The notes: generated by a model not told the origin, from the sequence alone. A DNA stretch of 64,000 bases from Halalkalibacter urbisdiaboli (GCF_002156385.1 NZ_MVJM01000002.1:1259209-1323208); one strand, 5' to 3'; shown: positions 35,574-45,472, counted from the stretch's first letter. Numbers and translations are program-made.

Positions 35574-36473
35574 TTACTCATTATTACCTTGCATTGCAGC
35601 AACTTCTTCTTGATGATTGTCGATCCATTCTCGTGCTACTTCCTCAGCATCTCTTCCTTCGTCTTCAATTTGCACGATCATTTCTTCAATATCAGTTACA
35701 TCCATGCTCCAGTTACTTAAGAATTCATAAACCTCCGGTGCTCGCTCTTTAAGCTCATTGTTTGTGATAACATGTACTTCTGAAGTTTGAAAATATTCAC
35801 CAGGGCTCTCAAGGACTTTAAGATCATAATTAGCGAACATTGGATGCGGACGCCAACCTAAGAAAAGTACAGGTTCGTTATTTGACATTAATCGCTGAGC
35901 TTGCGCAAGCATACCACCCTCACTTGAGGCTACATATTCAAGATCAAGCCCTACTTCGTCAATCATTTCACGTGAAGTCACCGTCATTCCCGCGCCTTCT
36001 TCAATTCCGTATATTTTCCCACCAAATTGGTCTTCTTTTCCTTTAAGGTCCTCGACTGAATCAATGCCTTCTACATAGGTCGGTATGACCCAACCTAACT
36101 CACCTTCGGAATAACTAACTGCTGTATCATCTAACGTATCTCCATACTTCTCCATATAATTTGCATGCATGACTGGTAACCAGGCATCCATAAATACATC
36201 TAAGTCCCCTCTAGACATACCTGTATACACACCACCAGCATCGGCATTGGTTTCATTCACTGTGTATCCCATATCTTCAATAATAAGTCTTGCTACTTTT
36301 GTTGGTGGAATCGTACTTGTCCAAGGGGTTACACCGAAACGAATCGTAACATCTTTATTTTCACCGCCAGTTTCTGCAGGAGGCGTGTCACCACCACCTT
36401 GATCATTCGCTCCGCATCCTGCTAACAGCATAAAAACAAGTAGAAAAAAAATACTTACTTTCATTTTCTTCAT
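35574..36473 (-). CDS. Glycine betaine/proline betaine-binding lipoprotein (ProX-like domain order)
   Basis: A 299-residue lipoprotein (lipobox LLAGC, Cys20). It binds compatible solutes outside the membrane for the ABC importer encoded upstream. Domain order is FGVTPWTSTIPPTKVARLI, then GDLDVFMDAWLPVMHANYM and GWVIPTYVEGIDSVEDLKG first, with YGIEEGAGMTVTSREM and PVLFLGWRPHPMFANYDLK second. This is a circular permutation of the paralogue at 46115-47026. Aromatic residues for trimethylammonium binding (Trp in VTPWTS, DAWLP, GWRPHP) are present. Last gene of a three-gene operon. Confidence 0.92.
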   Translation of the reverse strand: MKKMKVSIFFLLVFMLLAGCGANDQGGGDTPPAETGGENKDVTIRFGVTPWTSTIPPTKVARLIIEDMGYTVNETNADAGGVYTGMSRGDLDVFMDAWLPVMHANYMEKYGDTLDDTAVSYSEGELGWVIPTYVEGIDSVEDLKGKEDQFGGKIYGIEEGAGMTVTSREMIDEVGLDLEYVASSEGGMLAQAQRLMSNNEPVLFLGWRPHPMFANYDLKVLESPGEYFQTSEVHVITNNELKERAPEVYEFLSNWSMDVTDIEEMIVQIEDEGRDAEEVAREWIDNHQEEVAAMQGNNE

Positions 36474-36486
36474 CTAATATTCCTCC

Positions 36487-37323
36487 TTAAGCTTTGTTCA
36501 TCGTTCCTAAACCTTGCGTAATCCGATCGAGAATAATCGCTAGTACGACAATTCCGAGTCCCCCTACGAGACCTAACCCTACATTAACACTGGAAATACC
36601 AGCTAGTACTGTTGAACCTAATCCTGGCGCCCCAATCATTGAAGCGATAACGGCCATCGAGAGGGCGAGCATAATCGTCTGATTGATTCCAGCCATAATA
36701 GTCGGAACAGCAACCGGTAATTGGACCTTCGTTAACATCTGCCATGGGGTAGAACCAAAGGCCTTTGCAGCCTCAACCATATCTGTCGGAACTTGCCTTA
36801 TCCCAAGACTTGTCATCCTTACTGCAGGTGGTGTAGCAAAAACAAACGTAGATATAACCGCCGGCACCTCACCTAATCCAAAAAGAAGGATAGCCGGAAT
36901 TAAATAAACAAAGCTAGGTAGCGTCTGCATAAAGTCTAGAATCGGCCTAACAATTTTATTTAAGACATTAGAATTTGCTGTTAAAATCCCGAGTGGTACA
37001 CCAATGACAATTGAAAAAATAGTGGCTACGACGACAACTGCAAGTGTTAGCATCGCATCATTCCACAAATTTACGGACCCTAAATAGAGAGAACCAATTA
37101 GTGTAAAGATGGCAATCCCCTTACCTGCAAACCGCCAAGATAAAATGACGAAAATTAACGCCATGAGTTCCGCTGGGATAAAAATAAAAAGGTCGGCAAC
37201 ACCATTTATAAAGAAATAAATAACACGACTAATCGCATCAAAAAAACCACCAAGCACAGGAATTAACCAACTATAAACAAAATCATTCGTCCAATCCTCT
37301 AACGGTAATCTAAAGTAATTCAT
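36487..37323 (-). CDS. Glycine betaine ABC importer permease (OpuAB-like), system 1
   Basis: A 278-residue permease with six or seven membrane segments and the MetI-type coupling motif EAAKAFGSTPWQMLTKVQLPVAVPTIMAG. An N-terminal amphipathic extension (LPLEDWTNDFVYSW) is typical of ProW/OpuAB proteins. It overlaps the ATPase gene by 14 bases and is followed 13 bases later by the binding-protein gene. It forms the channel for osmoprotectant uptake. Confidence 0.93.
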   Translation of the reverse strand: MNYFRLPLEDWTNDFVYSWLIPVLGGFFDAISRVIYFFINGVADLFIFIPAELMALIFVILSWRFAGKGIAIFTLIGSLYLGSVNLWNDAMLTLAVVVVATIFSIVIGVPLGILTANSNVLNKIVRPILDFMQTLPSFVYLIPAILLFGLGEVPAVISTFVFATPPAVRMTSLGIRQVPTDMVEAAKAFGSTPWQMLTKVQLPVAVPTIMAGINQTIMLALSMAVIASMIGAPGLGSTVLAGISSVNVGLGLVGGLGIVVLAIILDRITQGLGTMNKA

Positions 37324-38515
37324 TATTCACCTCATTCTGGCCTTTACCTAAAACAAGACCTGATAAGATTGATACCCTCACGATGATACCTAGAAGCTTA
37401 TTTTCTTCCACAACTGCAATTGGAAACTTTGACTCTGCCGCCACTCCTATAAGCTCACTAAGAGGGGTATCGGGCTGAGTTGTGTGAAAATCACGGATTA
37501 ACACATCCTCTACCCACGTATTCTCTTTAAAAGCTTGAATTGCCGCATCAATCGTCAGAATCCCTTTCAAATTCTTTTCTTTATCAACGACAAAGATACT
37601 CGACAATCCAGCTTCCTCCATTTTCTTCACTGCAACCCGAGGGCCATCTCTCCACGTTGTAATGACGTCAGGTTTCTTCATAATATGGGAAGCTAACAAT
37701 ACCTTTGAGCGGTCGACGTCCTCTACAAAGTTATAGACATACTCATTGGCTGGATTTTCCAATATTTCTTCAGCTGAGCCAATTTGTACAATCGAACCAT
37801 TTTTCATAATAGCAATCCGATCTCCTAGTTTCAGCGCTTCATCAAGGTCGTGGGTAATAAATAAAATCGTTTTGCCTAATTTATTTTGGAGATGCAATAA
37901 TTCATCTTGCATTTCCTTACGAATAAGTGGATCTAACGCACTAAATGCTTCATCCATGAGAAGAATATCTGAGTCATTTGCAAGGGCTCGGGCAAGACCT
38001 ACCCTTTGCTGCATACCCCCACTCAATTGGTCAGGGTAGCTTGATTCATACCCCTTCAGGCCTACATCATGGATCGACTTAATCGCTTTCTCCTCCCGTT
38101 CCTTCTTTGGTACACCTTGAACTTCTAGTCCGTATTCGACATTTTCTTGAACGGTACGGTGAGGTAATAGTGCGAATTTCTGAAAAACCATCGCTAATTT
38201 CTTACGTCGCGTCATCATTAAGTCTGTCTTATTCATTTTGGTGATGTCCTCTCCATCAATGAAGACTTCACCAGCTGTTGGTTCAATCAGACGATTAACG
38301 AGACGAATCAAAGTAGACTTCCCACTCCCAGATAAGCCCATGATCACAAAGAACTCACCTGCTTCCACCTCAAATGAAGCCTTGTTCACACCAACTGTCA
38401 TACCCGTTTCCTCTAAAATTTGCTCCTTGCTTAAGCCGTTATTTAATTTTTTTAACCCTTCTTTTGGATTATGCCCAAATACCTTTGAGAGATTATTCAC
38501 TTTTATTTTGCTCAT
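37310..38515 (-). CDS. Glycine betaine ABC importer ATPase with tandem CBS domains, system 1
   Basis: A 401-residue ATPase: Walker A GLSGSGKST, Q-loop VFQKFALLPHRTV, signature LSGGMQQR, Walker B ILLMDEAFSALDP, H-loop FITHDLDEA, then two CBS domains (about 280-395). In OpuA-type transporters the CBS pair senses ionic strength or c-di-AMP and gates uptake (family knowledge). An N-terminal FGHNPKEGLKKLNNGLSKEQI segment is typical of ProV/OpuAA. It leads the operon; start ATG at 38515 after AAAGGAGTAATGC. Confidence 0.94.
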   Translation of the reverse strand: MSKIKVNNLSKVFGHNPKEGLKKLNNGLSKEQILEETGMTVGVNKASFEVEAGEFFVIMGLSGSGKSTLIRLVNRLIEPTAGEVFIDGEDITKMNKTDLMMTRRKKLAMVFQKFALLPHRTVQENVEYGLEVQGVPKKEREEKAIKSIHDVGLKGYESSYPDQLSGGMQQRVGLARALANDSDILLMDEAFSALDPLIRKEMQDELLHLQNKLGKTILFITHDLDEALKLGDRIAIMKNGSIVQIGSAEEILENPANEYVYNFVEDVDRSKVLLASHIMKKPDVITTWRDGPRVAVKKMEEAGLSSIFVVDKEKNLKGILTIDAAIQAFKENTWVEDVLIRDFHTTQPDTPLSELIGVAAESKFPIAVVEENKLLGIIVRVSILSGLVLGKGQNEVNNELL

Positions 38516-38586
38516 AAAGCATTACTCCTTTGATGAATACTCTGTCATAATTTTTTTCATATTAAATCTCTTTCGGGCGCATTGTC

Positions 38587-38796
38587 TTATTCATCAATCT
38601 GATTCCAGGTCTTTCCGTCGACCGAGTTACGTACGACGTAACTCTCAACAATACTTAAAGTAGGGTTTCCCTTTCTTGTCTCCGAAGTAACATCTAAATC
38701 GGTATTTGTAACATCATTTAAAATTGCAGGATTATCCGTTTCTGCTAAAATGGATTCCATTTGAGCATCTACATTTTTCTTTCCACGAAACCTCAT
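38587..38796 (-). CDS. Small acidic protein (69 aa), unknown
   Basis: ATG at 38796 is eight bases after GAGGAG and opens a frame beginning MRFRGKKNVDAQMESILAET, with Asp/Asn/Thr-rich middle (NPAILNDVTNTDLDVTSETR) and WNQIDE at the C-terminus. No signal, membrane segment or known motif. It lies 71 bases upstream of the betaine importer operon on the same strand and might share its promoter. Function unknown. Confidence 0.55.
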   Translation of the reverse strand: MRFRGKKNVDAQMESILAETDNPAILNDVTNTDLDVTSETRKGNPTLSIVESYVVRNSVDGKTWNQIDE

Positions 38797-39267
38797 CAAA
38801 CACACTCCTCTATACAAATCATTATTTTTTATTTTGTACTAAAACCAACTTTTGATTCATTTCAGTATTATCTGAGAAAAAAATCAGCATTTTTGTTCGC
38901 GCTTTAGGCATAAAAAAGACACCCTTCAGTGCCCTCTGCTTTTCCCTTTTTAATGTCCTCGAAGCAATGTGAATGTGTGGAGCCATTGCTACTGAGGCAC
39001 CTACAATTTCCTTAAAGAGATTATTTTCTAGTTTACTAAAATTCAAATTACGGTCTAGTGAACTATTTTTTGAAATATAATAAAATAATGTAATGATCAC
39101 GTATCAACTTTTATCTTAAGGTTTATAATCAATATGTTCCCATAATAAACAAACATATACCTATTACTATTTTGGAAAATAAAGTTTGTGTTAGAATAGA
39201 AAGACAGCACTGTATCGTAAGAGTGGCAAGTTTCTATGTCCTGTTCGTTTACGGGAAGGAGAATATA

Positions 39268-40080
39268 ATGAGGCAAGAGATAGTGATTCGAAATAACATA
39301 ACGTTAAAAGGCAACGGTTCTCAAACCATCGTATTTGCACCAGGTTTCGGTTGTGACCAAAGTGTTTGGAAGTATATGACTCATGCCTTTGAAGATGATT
39401 ATCAACTTGTTTTATTTGACTACGTTGGTTCAGGAAAGTCAGATTTGCAGGCTTATGATATGAACAAGTATCAAACCCTTGCAGGATACGCACAAGATGT
39501 ACTTGATGTTTGTTCAGCTTTAGATCTTAAAGACACGATTTTCGTTGGCCATTCGGTTGGAAGTATGATTGGTATGCTGGCCTCCCTGAGGCATCCTGAG
39601 TATTTTTCTCACCTTATTATGATCGGTCCTTCCCCATGCTATTTGAATGACCCTCCCGATTATTATGGGGGATTTGAGAAGGAACAGCTACTAGGTTTAA
39701 TTGATATGATGGAAAAGAATTATATCGGTTGGGCAACCGTCTTTGCTGAAACGGTGATGAATAACCCTAATCGACCGGAGCTCAAACAAGAGTTAGAGGA
39801 GCGTTTTTGTTCTACTGATCCGATCATTGCCCGTCAATTTGCGGAGGCTGCCTTTTTTGCTGATAACCGCAAAGATTTGCAAAATGTAACCGTGCCTTCA
39901 CTGATTCTGCAATGCTCTGAAGACGTTATTGCATCATCCGAAGTTGGTAAATATATTCACCAACATCTTCCTAATAGTACGCTAGAACAGATGAGAGCAA
40001 CAGGGCATTGCCCACATATGAGCCATCCTGATGAAACAGTTCGTTTAATCCGTCATTATCTGAAAAATGCTTCTGTATAA
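39268..40080 (+). CDS. rsbQ: RsbQ alpha/beta hydrolase, energy-stress regulator
   Basis: A 270-residue hydrolase needed by the phosphatase RsbP to signal energy stress to sigma-B. The catalytic triad falls at Ser96 (VGHSVGSM), Asp219 (CSEDV) and His247 (ATGHCPHM), the same numbering as B. subtilis RsbQ; the segment [15 protein letters not shown] is also characteristic. The ATG at 39268 follows AAGGAG and is preferred over an upstream in-frame start. The rsbP gene follows 32 bases later in the same operon. Confidence 0.93.
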   Translation: MRQEIVIRNNITLKGNGSQTIVFAPGFGCDQSVWKYMTHAFEDDYQLVLFDYVGSGKSDLQAYDMNKYQTLAGYAQDVLDVCSALDLKDTIFVGHSVGSMIGMLASLRHPEYFSHLIMIGPSPCYLNDPPDYYGGFEKEQLLGLIDMMEKNYIGWATVFAETVMNNPNRPELKQELEERFCSTDPIIARQFAEAAFFADNRKDLQNVTVPSLILQCSEDVIASSEVGKYIHQHLPNSTLEQMRATGHCPHMSHPDETVRLIRHYLKNASV

Positions 40081-40112
40081 AGTGTACAGAAAGATTGAGG
40101 TGATTGCCTTTA

Positions 40113-41324
40113 ATGGATGAACAATTGAATTTTGCACCTTGTGGCTATCTTACCCTATCAGAAGATGGCACTCTTTTAACTATGAATGATACCCTGCTCA
40201 AGGTGATTGGATATAAACTCGCTCATATAAAGGGAAATCACATAAATACAATTTTGACCGTACCTGCTCAACTTTTTTATCAGCTTTATTTTGTTCCACT
40301 TTTAAAAATGGAGCAGCAAGTTGAAGAAATGCAACTCTCGTTAAAGTCTAGTGCAGAAGAAGAAATACCAGTTATGATAAATGCCATCCTAAGGGAAAGA
40401 AAGGAACAATCGATAATCGAATGTATCGTCATTCCGATACGTAAGAGGAGTGAGTACGAAAATGAACTACTCATTGCCAAGAAAGAGGCTGAGGCCGCTT
40501 TAATGGCTAAGCACAAAGCCAATGCAAAGTTAGAGGTTACCTTCAAAGACCTGAAGGAAAAACAAAAAGAGCTCCTTGAACTAAATAAGCAAAATCAAAA
40601 ATATAAAATCGATACAGAAAAAGAGCTAGAGCTTGCTAGAAAAATACAAGAAACGTCGTTAACTGATCCTATCATTAACGACCAAATTCACATCGAATCA
40701 TTCTATAAAGCTTCACGTGAGCTATCTGGAGATATTTACGGGTTTTATCAAATAGATGAGCATCGATACGGCATTATTATTCTTGATGTAATGGGACATG
40801 GTATTTCCTCTGCATTAATTACGATGTCTCTTCACTCTTTGTTTCAAAAATTAGTCTCTAAAGGGGTTAAAACAGAGATTGTGATGAAGGAATTGGATAA
40901 CCATCTTCACGGTTTATTCCAAAATAACGAAGAAGCAAGGCATTATTGTACAGCGATCTATCTTTTAATTGATACCGCTCAACAAAAAATTGATTATATT
41001 AATGCTGGCCATCCTCCCGCTTTATGGCAGGATCCTGATGGGAATCAACATGAAATACGTTCTACTACTCTACCCATTGGAACATTTGAAGGAATTACGT
41101 TTAAAACAAAATCCTTTACATATAAAAGAGGAAGTAGGCTACTCCTTTATACGGATGGTGTAACGGATCCACTTGGTTCAAACCATTTATGTGCGTTATT
41201 ATCTGAAAACCAATTTAGCCCTATCGCAGATCTAAAAGAAAGCATTATTCAATCACTTAATGATAACGAAAATTTTTATCATAAAAGTGATGACCAATGC
41301 TTCATTCTCGTTAATTTAATATAA
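40113..41324 (+). CDS. rsbP: RsbP-like PAS-PP2C serine phosphatase
   Basis: A 403-residue phosphatase: N-terminal PAS domain (about 1-120, NFAPCGYLTLSEDGTLL), a coiled-coil linker (about 125-200), and a C-terminal SpoIIE/PP2C domain with metal-binding motifs SGDIYGFYQI, ILDVMGHGISSALI, NAGHPPALW and LYTDGVTD. In B. subtilis RsbP removes phosphate from RsbV-P after activation by RsbQ, switching on sigma-B. Gene order rsbQ-rsbP is conserved here. The ATG at 40113 is better spaced from GAGGTG than an upstream TTG. A terminator follows. Confidence 0.92.
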   Translation: MDEQLNFAPCGYLTLSEDGTLLTMNDTLLKVIGYKLAHIKGNHINTILTVPAQLFYQLYFVPLLKMEQQVEEMQLSLKSSAEEEIPVMINAILRERKEQSIIECIVIPIRKRSEYENELLIAKKEAEAALMAKHKANAKLEVTFKDLKEKQKELLELNKQNQKYKIDTEKELELARKIQETSLTDPIINDQIHIESFYKASRELSGDIYGFYQIDEHRYGIIILDVMGHGISSALITMSLHSLFQKLVSKGVKTEIVMKELDNHLHGLFQNNEEARHYCTAIYLLIDTAQQKIDYINAGHPPALWQDPDGNQHEIRSTTLPIGTFEGITFKTKSFTYKRGSRLLLYTDGVTDPLGSNHLCALLSENQFSPIADLKESIIQSLNDNENFYHKSDDQCFILVNLI

Positions 41325-41335
41325 TTTGTTATTTC

Positions 41336-41369
41336 ATCCCCGATAGCTTAGCTTATTGGGGATTTTATT
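41336..41369 (+). terminator. Intrinsic terminator of rsbQP
   Basis: ATCCCC pairs with GGGGAT around GATAGCTTAGCTTATT, followed by TTTATTTG. Confidence 0.7.
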
Positions 41370-41447
41370 TGTTCTAGAACTGAATAAAACGAGAAAAAAC
41401 AGTAAAAATTAATATAACCTATTTTTAGTTGTAGGAAGTGTTTGCAT

Positions 41448-42773
41448 ATGACTACCACAAATGTTTTTATTCGAATTAGAAACAGCTTTTGGTACCTTCC
41501 TTCTTTATATGGATTCATTGCAGCTGTTTTAGCGATTATAAGTGCACAGCTTAATGCTTATATAACAAGTCAAGAGTCAATTTATGTACTCCTCCCACAG
41601 GTCCTTTTTACTGATATCCATCTTGCTCAAACGATTTTAAGCTCGATATCAGCTTCATTACTGACAATGACAACGATCACCTTTTCTACGATTCTTGTTG
41701 TGCTAACAACGTATTTATCTGAATTTTCGCCTAGGACATTACAAAATTTCATAACGGACCACAGTACTCAACGAGTTCTAGGAATTTTTGTTGGTGGTTT
41801 TATTTATTCCGTTCTTTTGCTACTTCTGTTACGAGAAACAGAAACTACAACGACCTTTATCGTCCCAGCAATCGCTATCTTTATTTCAATTACCTGTCTC
41901 ATTGTCTTTGTATTCTTTATTCATCATGTGACGAGTTGGATTCAGGTTAGTAACTTAATTCATACAATTACATTAGCCACGATTGAGCGAATTAATCAAA
42001 ATTTTAAAGATGCCAGTGACGTACATGAGGATGCCCCGTGGGAAGATTGGGAAAGTGAAGAAATTAAACAAATTACGCCAAAACAATTTACGCTAGACAA
42101 TGCCGGATATATTCAATACATCGATATTCAAGGCTTAGTGGATGAGGCAGTGAAGGAGGACTGTATCATTCGTATCGAAAAACAAGTGAATGATTATGTT
42201 GATCATGAAACTCCATTATTATCAATTTGGACACTCGACCATCACAAGGTAGACACAAATTTTAAAAGGTTCTTCATCATCGGTTCGGAGCAAGCCGCCG
42301 TCAATGACATTGAATTTGGCTTAACCAAAATCGTTGAAATAGGACTTCGCGCATTATCATCTGGTGTCAATGACCCTAATACCGCGATTAATTGTATTGA
42401 AAATCTAGGGAAAATCTTAACGAAATTAGGTCGTAAACATTTACCAACACCGTACTATAACGATGCTGCCCGTAATCTTAGAGTGATTTACGATCAGCCT
42501 GATTTCTCCGATTATTTATATCAATGCTTCTTTCAATTTCGTCAATATGGATTCTCTGATCTTTCAGTTCTGTCAGCTGGAATAAAAGCATTAACCTTGA
42601 TTGCCGAAAGTAATTCCAAACAAATAAAGGAAACGGTTTGGGAATTTACAGAGTATATAATGGAGGGGCTCGACCAATCCTCTCTCCTTTCATTAGATAA
42701 GCGCTATATTAATAAACAGCTGCAAGCACTCGCAAACGCAACCGAGCACCGAAAGGATTTCGAAGCAATTTAA
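41448..42773 (+). CDS. DUF2254 membrane protein
   Basis: A 441-residue protein with four N-terminal membrane segments (about 15-165: LPSLYGFIAAVLAIISAQLN, then SSISASLLTMTTITFSTILV, and two more) and a long soluble C-terminal region containing YIQYIDIQGLVDEAVKEDCI and GLRALSSGVNDPNTAINCIE, the hallmark of DUF2254 proteins. Function is unknown. The ATG at 41448 follows AGGAAGTG. Monocistronic. Confidence 0.9.
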   Translation: MTTTNVFIRIRNSFWYLPSLYGFIAAVLAIISAQLNAYITSQESIYVLLPQVLFTDIHLAQTILSSISASLLTMTTITFSTILVVLTTYLSEFSPRTLQNFITDHSTQRVLGIFVGGFIYSVLLLLLLRETETTTTFIVPAIAIFISITCLIVFVFFIHHVTSWIQVSNLIHTITLATIERINQNFKDASDVHEDAPWEDWESEEIKQITPKQFTLDNAGYIQYIDIQGLVDEAVKEDCIIRIEKQVNDYVDHETPLLSIWTLDHHKVDTNFKRFFIIGSEQAAVNDIEFGLTKIVEIGLRALSSGVNDPNTAINCIENLGKILTKLGRKHLPTPYYNDAARNLRVIYDQPDFSDYLYQCFFQFRQYGFSDLSVLSAGIKALTLIAESNSKQIKETVWEFTEYIMEGLDQSSLLSLDKRYINKQLQALANATEHRKDFEAI

Positions 42774-42851
42774 ACTTTTGGAGAACCCCCTTCTTTTTTC
42801 ATCGTAGCTTCGGCGCAGAACGACACTTTTTTAAACGTTCTGGGTCGTTGA

Positions 42852-43472
42852 TTAATGATTAACGGCCATTCGCCCAAGGGGACCATCTTCATCAATAATA
42901 TCCTCAAGATCATAGACCGATATCGGAAACATCGGAAAACCATAAACATATGGTGTGATTTCATATAGTTGAAAGTAGAGAACAAGCGTTTTATCCGCAA
43001 TATAAAAATCTTGATCGGGCCGAATCACCGTGAAATCTTCAAGCAATGGAATATCACGCTTTTTAATTTGTTCATCAATCAATGTTGAAAGCCTTGTAAC
43101 ATAATCACTTCCAGGCTTAAATAAATCTTTAAGCTCACTTTGCTTCGCCTTTTCCAGATCAAACGTTAAGGAGCGGATATAGGTCATTCCGTGAGCAGCC
43201 TGGTGATGGTACGTATAATTGGAGAGCGATAAGCTCAGAATTCGACGTTGATTGTTTTTCACTTCATATTGCCCGAGCATTTCTTCCACTGTTGAAGGCA
43301 TACCACCAATTTGTTGATTAATAAGCTGCTGAGTTTGTTGTGCAATGGTTCTATTGATAAAGCCTTCCAACTGTCGATTTTGCATCATGACTTGAGGATA
43401 ATAGACGGTTTTATCCGGTCCGCCGCTAATTTTAACCGTTTTAATACTAACTGGAAAGGTATTGAGCATCAT
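42852..43472 (-). CDS. DUF4163/DUF3298 domain protein, cytosolic form
   Basis: A 206-residue protein with an N-terminal DUF4163-like part (KTVYYPQVMMQNRQLEGFIN, LSLSLSNYTYHHQAAHGMTY) and a C-terminal DUF3298/RsiV-like part (GSDYVTRLSTLIDEQIKKRD, ADKTLVLYFQLYEITPYVYG). These domains occur at the outer ends of RsiV (lysozyme receptor) and PdaC. No signal peptide or membrane anchor is visible here, unlike those. ATG at 43472 after GGAGG. Role unknown. Confidence 0.8.
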   Translation of the reverse strand: MMLNTFPVSIKTVKISGGPDKTVYYPQVMMQNRQLEGFINRTIAQQTQQLINQQIGGMPSTVEEMLGQYEVKNNQRRILSLSLSNYTYHHQAAHGMTYIRSLTFDLEKAKQSELKDLFKPGSDYVTRLSTLIDEQIKKRDIPLLEDFTVIRPDQDFYIADKTLVLYFQLYEITPYVYGFPMFPISVYDLEDIIDEDGPLGRMAVNH

Positions 43473-43547
43473 GTAATCGTTCCTCCGATTTTTATTACCT
43501 AATGTATTCAATCAAACAGTAAAATGTGTGCGAAAGACTAATTAAAG

Positions 43548-43585
43548 TAGAAAGAGGAATACTGCTTTTTCAACAGTACTCCTCT
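43548..43585 (-). terminator. Intrinsic terminator
   Basis: On the minus strand AGAGGAGTACTG pairs with CAGTATTCCTCT (one mismatch) followed by TTCTACTTT. It lies about 200 bases past the 43790-44311 gene. Otherwise 43473-43789 shows no gene. Confidence 0.6.
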
Positions 43586-43789
43586 ATTTGACGCATTATT
43601 CTTCATATCTCTACAAATTCAAATGGCGGATTTATGTCCTATTAATAAGCATCTCTAAAATCTGCACCAATTTAGCTTGTTAATCTCAAGTCAGATTTCC
43701 GGACACAGAATAAATAACTAGTACTCCTTCAACTTACTCAACTCTTTTTTCCGCTTGCACACCTTAGATATATTTCGTCGTAACCGAGG

Positions 43790-44311
43790 TCAATCTAACG
43801 TAATTACTTTATTCTCACCAGTTGTAAAACTTCGCCTATGCTGAAATCTCCGGGCTGCTACCCACAAAGAAACACCCCAAATCACAAATAAACTATACCA
43901 AAACAGCCCCCATCCGATGGCACGGAGATCTGAATCCTGAAGAACAAATTCAGGTGCAGACAACACTCGACCGATGGCCAAGAAAAATCGCAGGTAAACA
44001 AACCCAAGTCCCCACGTAATCAGCCCCACAGCAGCAATCCAAGCGGGAATAAGCAATAACATACGAGGAATACGCTGACCCCAAGAATGGACGAAAGCTA
44101 GCGCAAACAGCGCAGCACCCATACTGACCATTCCCATAAGCCAGTATGCAATAAACTGAGAAACCGGATCGTCGGGAGCCGCATTATAATCTCCTGGAAA
44201 TGCGACTGAGATCCCAAGACCCCACCAGAAATGAGGCAACGCATACAGAAGCCCTGCAGCACAGGCTGTATAAGCAGCCACCATTAAATAAACATCCTTC
44301 TTCTTATTCAT
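43790..44311 (-). CDS. Four-helix integral membrane protein, unknown
   Basis: A 173-residue protein with four clear membrane segments (about 8-30, 52-75, 82-105, 135-160). Aromatic-rich turns (ALPHFWWGLGISVAFPGDY, WGLFWYSLFVIWGVSLWVAA) and a basic C-terminal tail RRFQHRRSF are visible. A GAAGGAGG ribosome site precedes the ATG. I do not recognise a family with confidence. It stands alone. Confidence 0.75.
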   Translation of the reverse strand: MNKKKDVYLMVAAYTACAAGLLYALPHFWWGLGISVAFPGDYNAAPDDPVSQFIAYWLMGMVSMGAALFALAFVHSWGQRIPRMLLLIPAWIAAVGLITWGLGFVYLRFFLAIGRVLSAPEFVLQDSDLRAIGWGLFWYSLFVIWGVSLWVAARRFQHRRSFTTGENKVITLD

Positions 44312-44515
44312 AAACTACCTCCTTCAATTTCGAACTATTTGAGTTACTGAGCAGGGCATTTAAAAGGAAATATATATTTGAGCAAGAACAGAAGCATCTC
44401 ATCGGGTAAACGATTTACTAACGATCCTGGCACGCTCCAACCGATGCCTCTTAATCAATTTTTTCAAAAATCTTAGACGTTTACAATATCACCATAGTCA
44501 AGCTGTCGATAACAA

Positions 44516-44548
44516 GGAAAGGAGAACCCTAGAGCAATGCTCCTTTCC
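44516..44548 (-). terminator. Hairpin downstream of the hydrolase
   Basis: GGAAAGGAG and CTCCTTTCC form a 9-bp stem; the minus-strand tail is TTGTTATC, a weak T tract. Confidence 0.45.
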
Positions 44549-44576
44549 CTTCAACTATATAGAACCGGAAGATGAT

Positions 44577-45416
44577 TTAATGGGATACAGTGTGTTTTGA
44601 AATAGCGTCGATGATTGTTTCCCAATCGTCAACGTGAACTTCGTGCCCAGTACCCTCCAATGGAAGTAATATTGCTCCTGGAATTTTCTTAGCAAGTGCT
44701 ATTCCGTGTTCAAAGGGGATAATAGGATCTTCCGTACCGTGTATAACTAGAGCTGGAACGTCTATTTCACTCGTCCTAACCAGATAGGATTCACCACCTA
44801 TTAGCACTCCGTGATTGTTCATGCTGGCTAAATTGTTACTTCTATTTACTTCTTCTTTTGCTAAATTGTATATTCTATCCTCATCAAATTGATGCTTTGT
44901 ACCTTTAAGAATTTTCCATTTACCAACAGAAAATTCAACAACCGATTCTTCATTCGTCCAGTCTATTGCTCCTGCATTGGAAAAATAGTCTATGACCTTT
45001 TGTTCCATCGGGGGAAGCTCCGGAGCGAAATTAGATGTTGAAATAAGCGTAATCTTTAACACTCTTTCGTGATGCCGCAGAGCTATGATTTGAGTAAGCA
45101 TACCGCCCATTGATATGCCAACTATATGGGCCTGCTTTATTCCATACCCATCGAGGATTTGAATGGCATCATCGGCCATATCTTCAAAACTATATTCGGG
45201 ATTGCCAAGTTCGTATGTTGTAGATAAACCGACATCTCGATTATCATAGCGAATTACAAAGTGTCCTTTGTCTGCTAGACGCCTACAAAATTCTTCTTCC
45301 CACCAAACCATTGATGCTTGAGCCCCCATAATCAATAAAATGGCTGGATTGTCCGGATTTCCGAAGCTTTCGGTACATATTACGATTCCATTAAACTTTA
45401 TTAGATGTTGATTCAT
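44577..45416 (-). CDS. Alpha/beta hydrolase behind an attenuator-type leader
   Basis: A 279-residue hydrolase. Nucleophile elbow GISMGGM, oxyanion region LLIMGAQASMVWW, acid in IHGTEDPIIP and catalytic His in GTGHEVH are all present. The FCRRLADKGHFVIRYDNRDV segment marks a group that includes antibiotic-acting esterases (anthracycline methylesterase RdmC-like, macrolide esterase EstT-like), but substrate is not proven. The gene has its own promoter, a roughly 390-nt leader with a short ORF and an intrinsic terminator just before the ribosome site GGAGGGGAG, an arrangement typical of genes induced by ribosome-targeting antibiotics. Confidence 0.85.
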   Translation of the reverse strand: MNQHLIKFNGIVICTESFGNPDNPAILLIMGAQASMVWWEEEFCRRLADKGHFVIRYDNRDVGLSTTYELGNPEYSFEDMADDAIQILDGYGIKQAHIVGISMGGMLTQIIALRHHERVLKITLISTSNFAPELPPMEQKVIDYFSNAGAIDWTNEESVVEFSVGKWKILKGTKHQFDEDRIYNLAKEEVNRSNNLASMNNHGVLIGGESYLVRTSEIDVPALVIHGTEDPIIPFEHGIALAKKIPGAILLPLEGTGHEVHVDDWETIIDAISKHTVSH

Positions 45417-45439
45417 TGAAACATTCTCCCCTCCTTACA

Positions 45440-45472
45440 AGTAAAAAAAGCACAGGCTAGCTGCCTATGCTT
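45440..45472 (-). terminator. Leader terminator (attenuator) before the hydrolase
   Basis: On the minus strand AAGCATAGGC pairs with GCCTGTGCTT around AGCTA and is followed by TTTTTAC. It ends about 25 bases before the hydrolase start, in its 5' leader, so it can only act as an attenuator. Confidence 0.85.

Noticed and set aside
35963..35978. Further CACGTG palindrome with parS similarity
   Set aside because: About 11 of 16 matches, inside a coding region.
38822..39100. Minus-strand frame of 92 codons
   Set aside because: Overlaps the weak repeat copy, lacks a ribosome site, and has no protein-like pattern.
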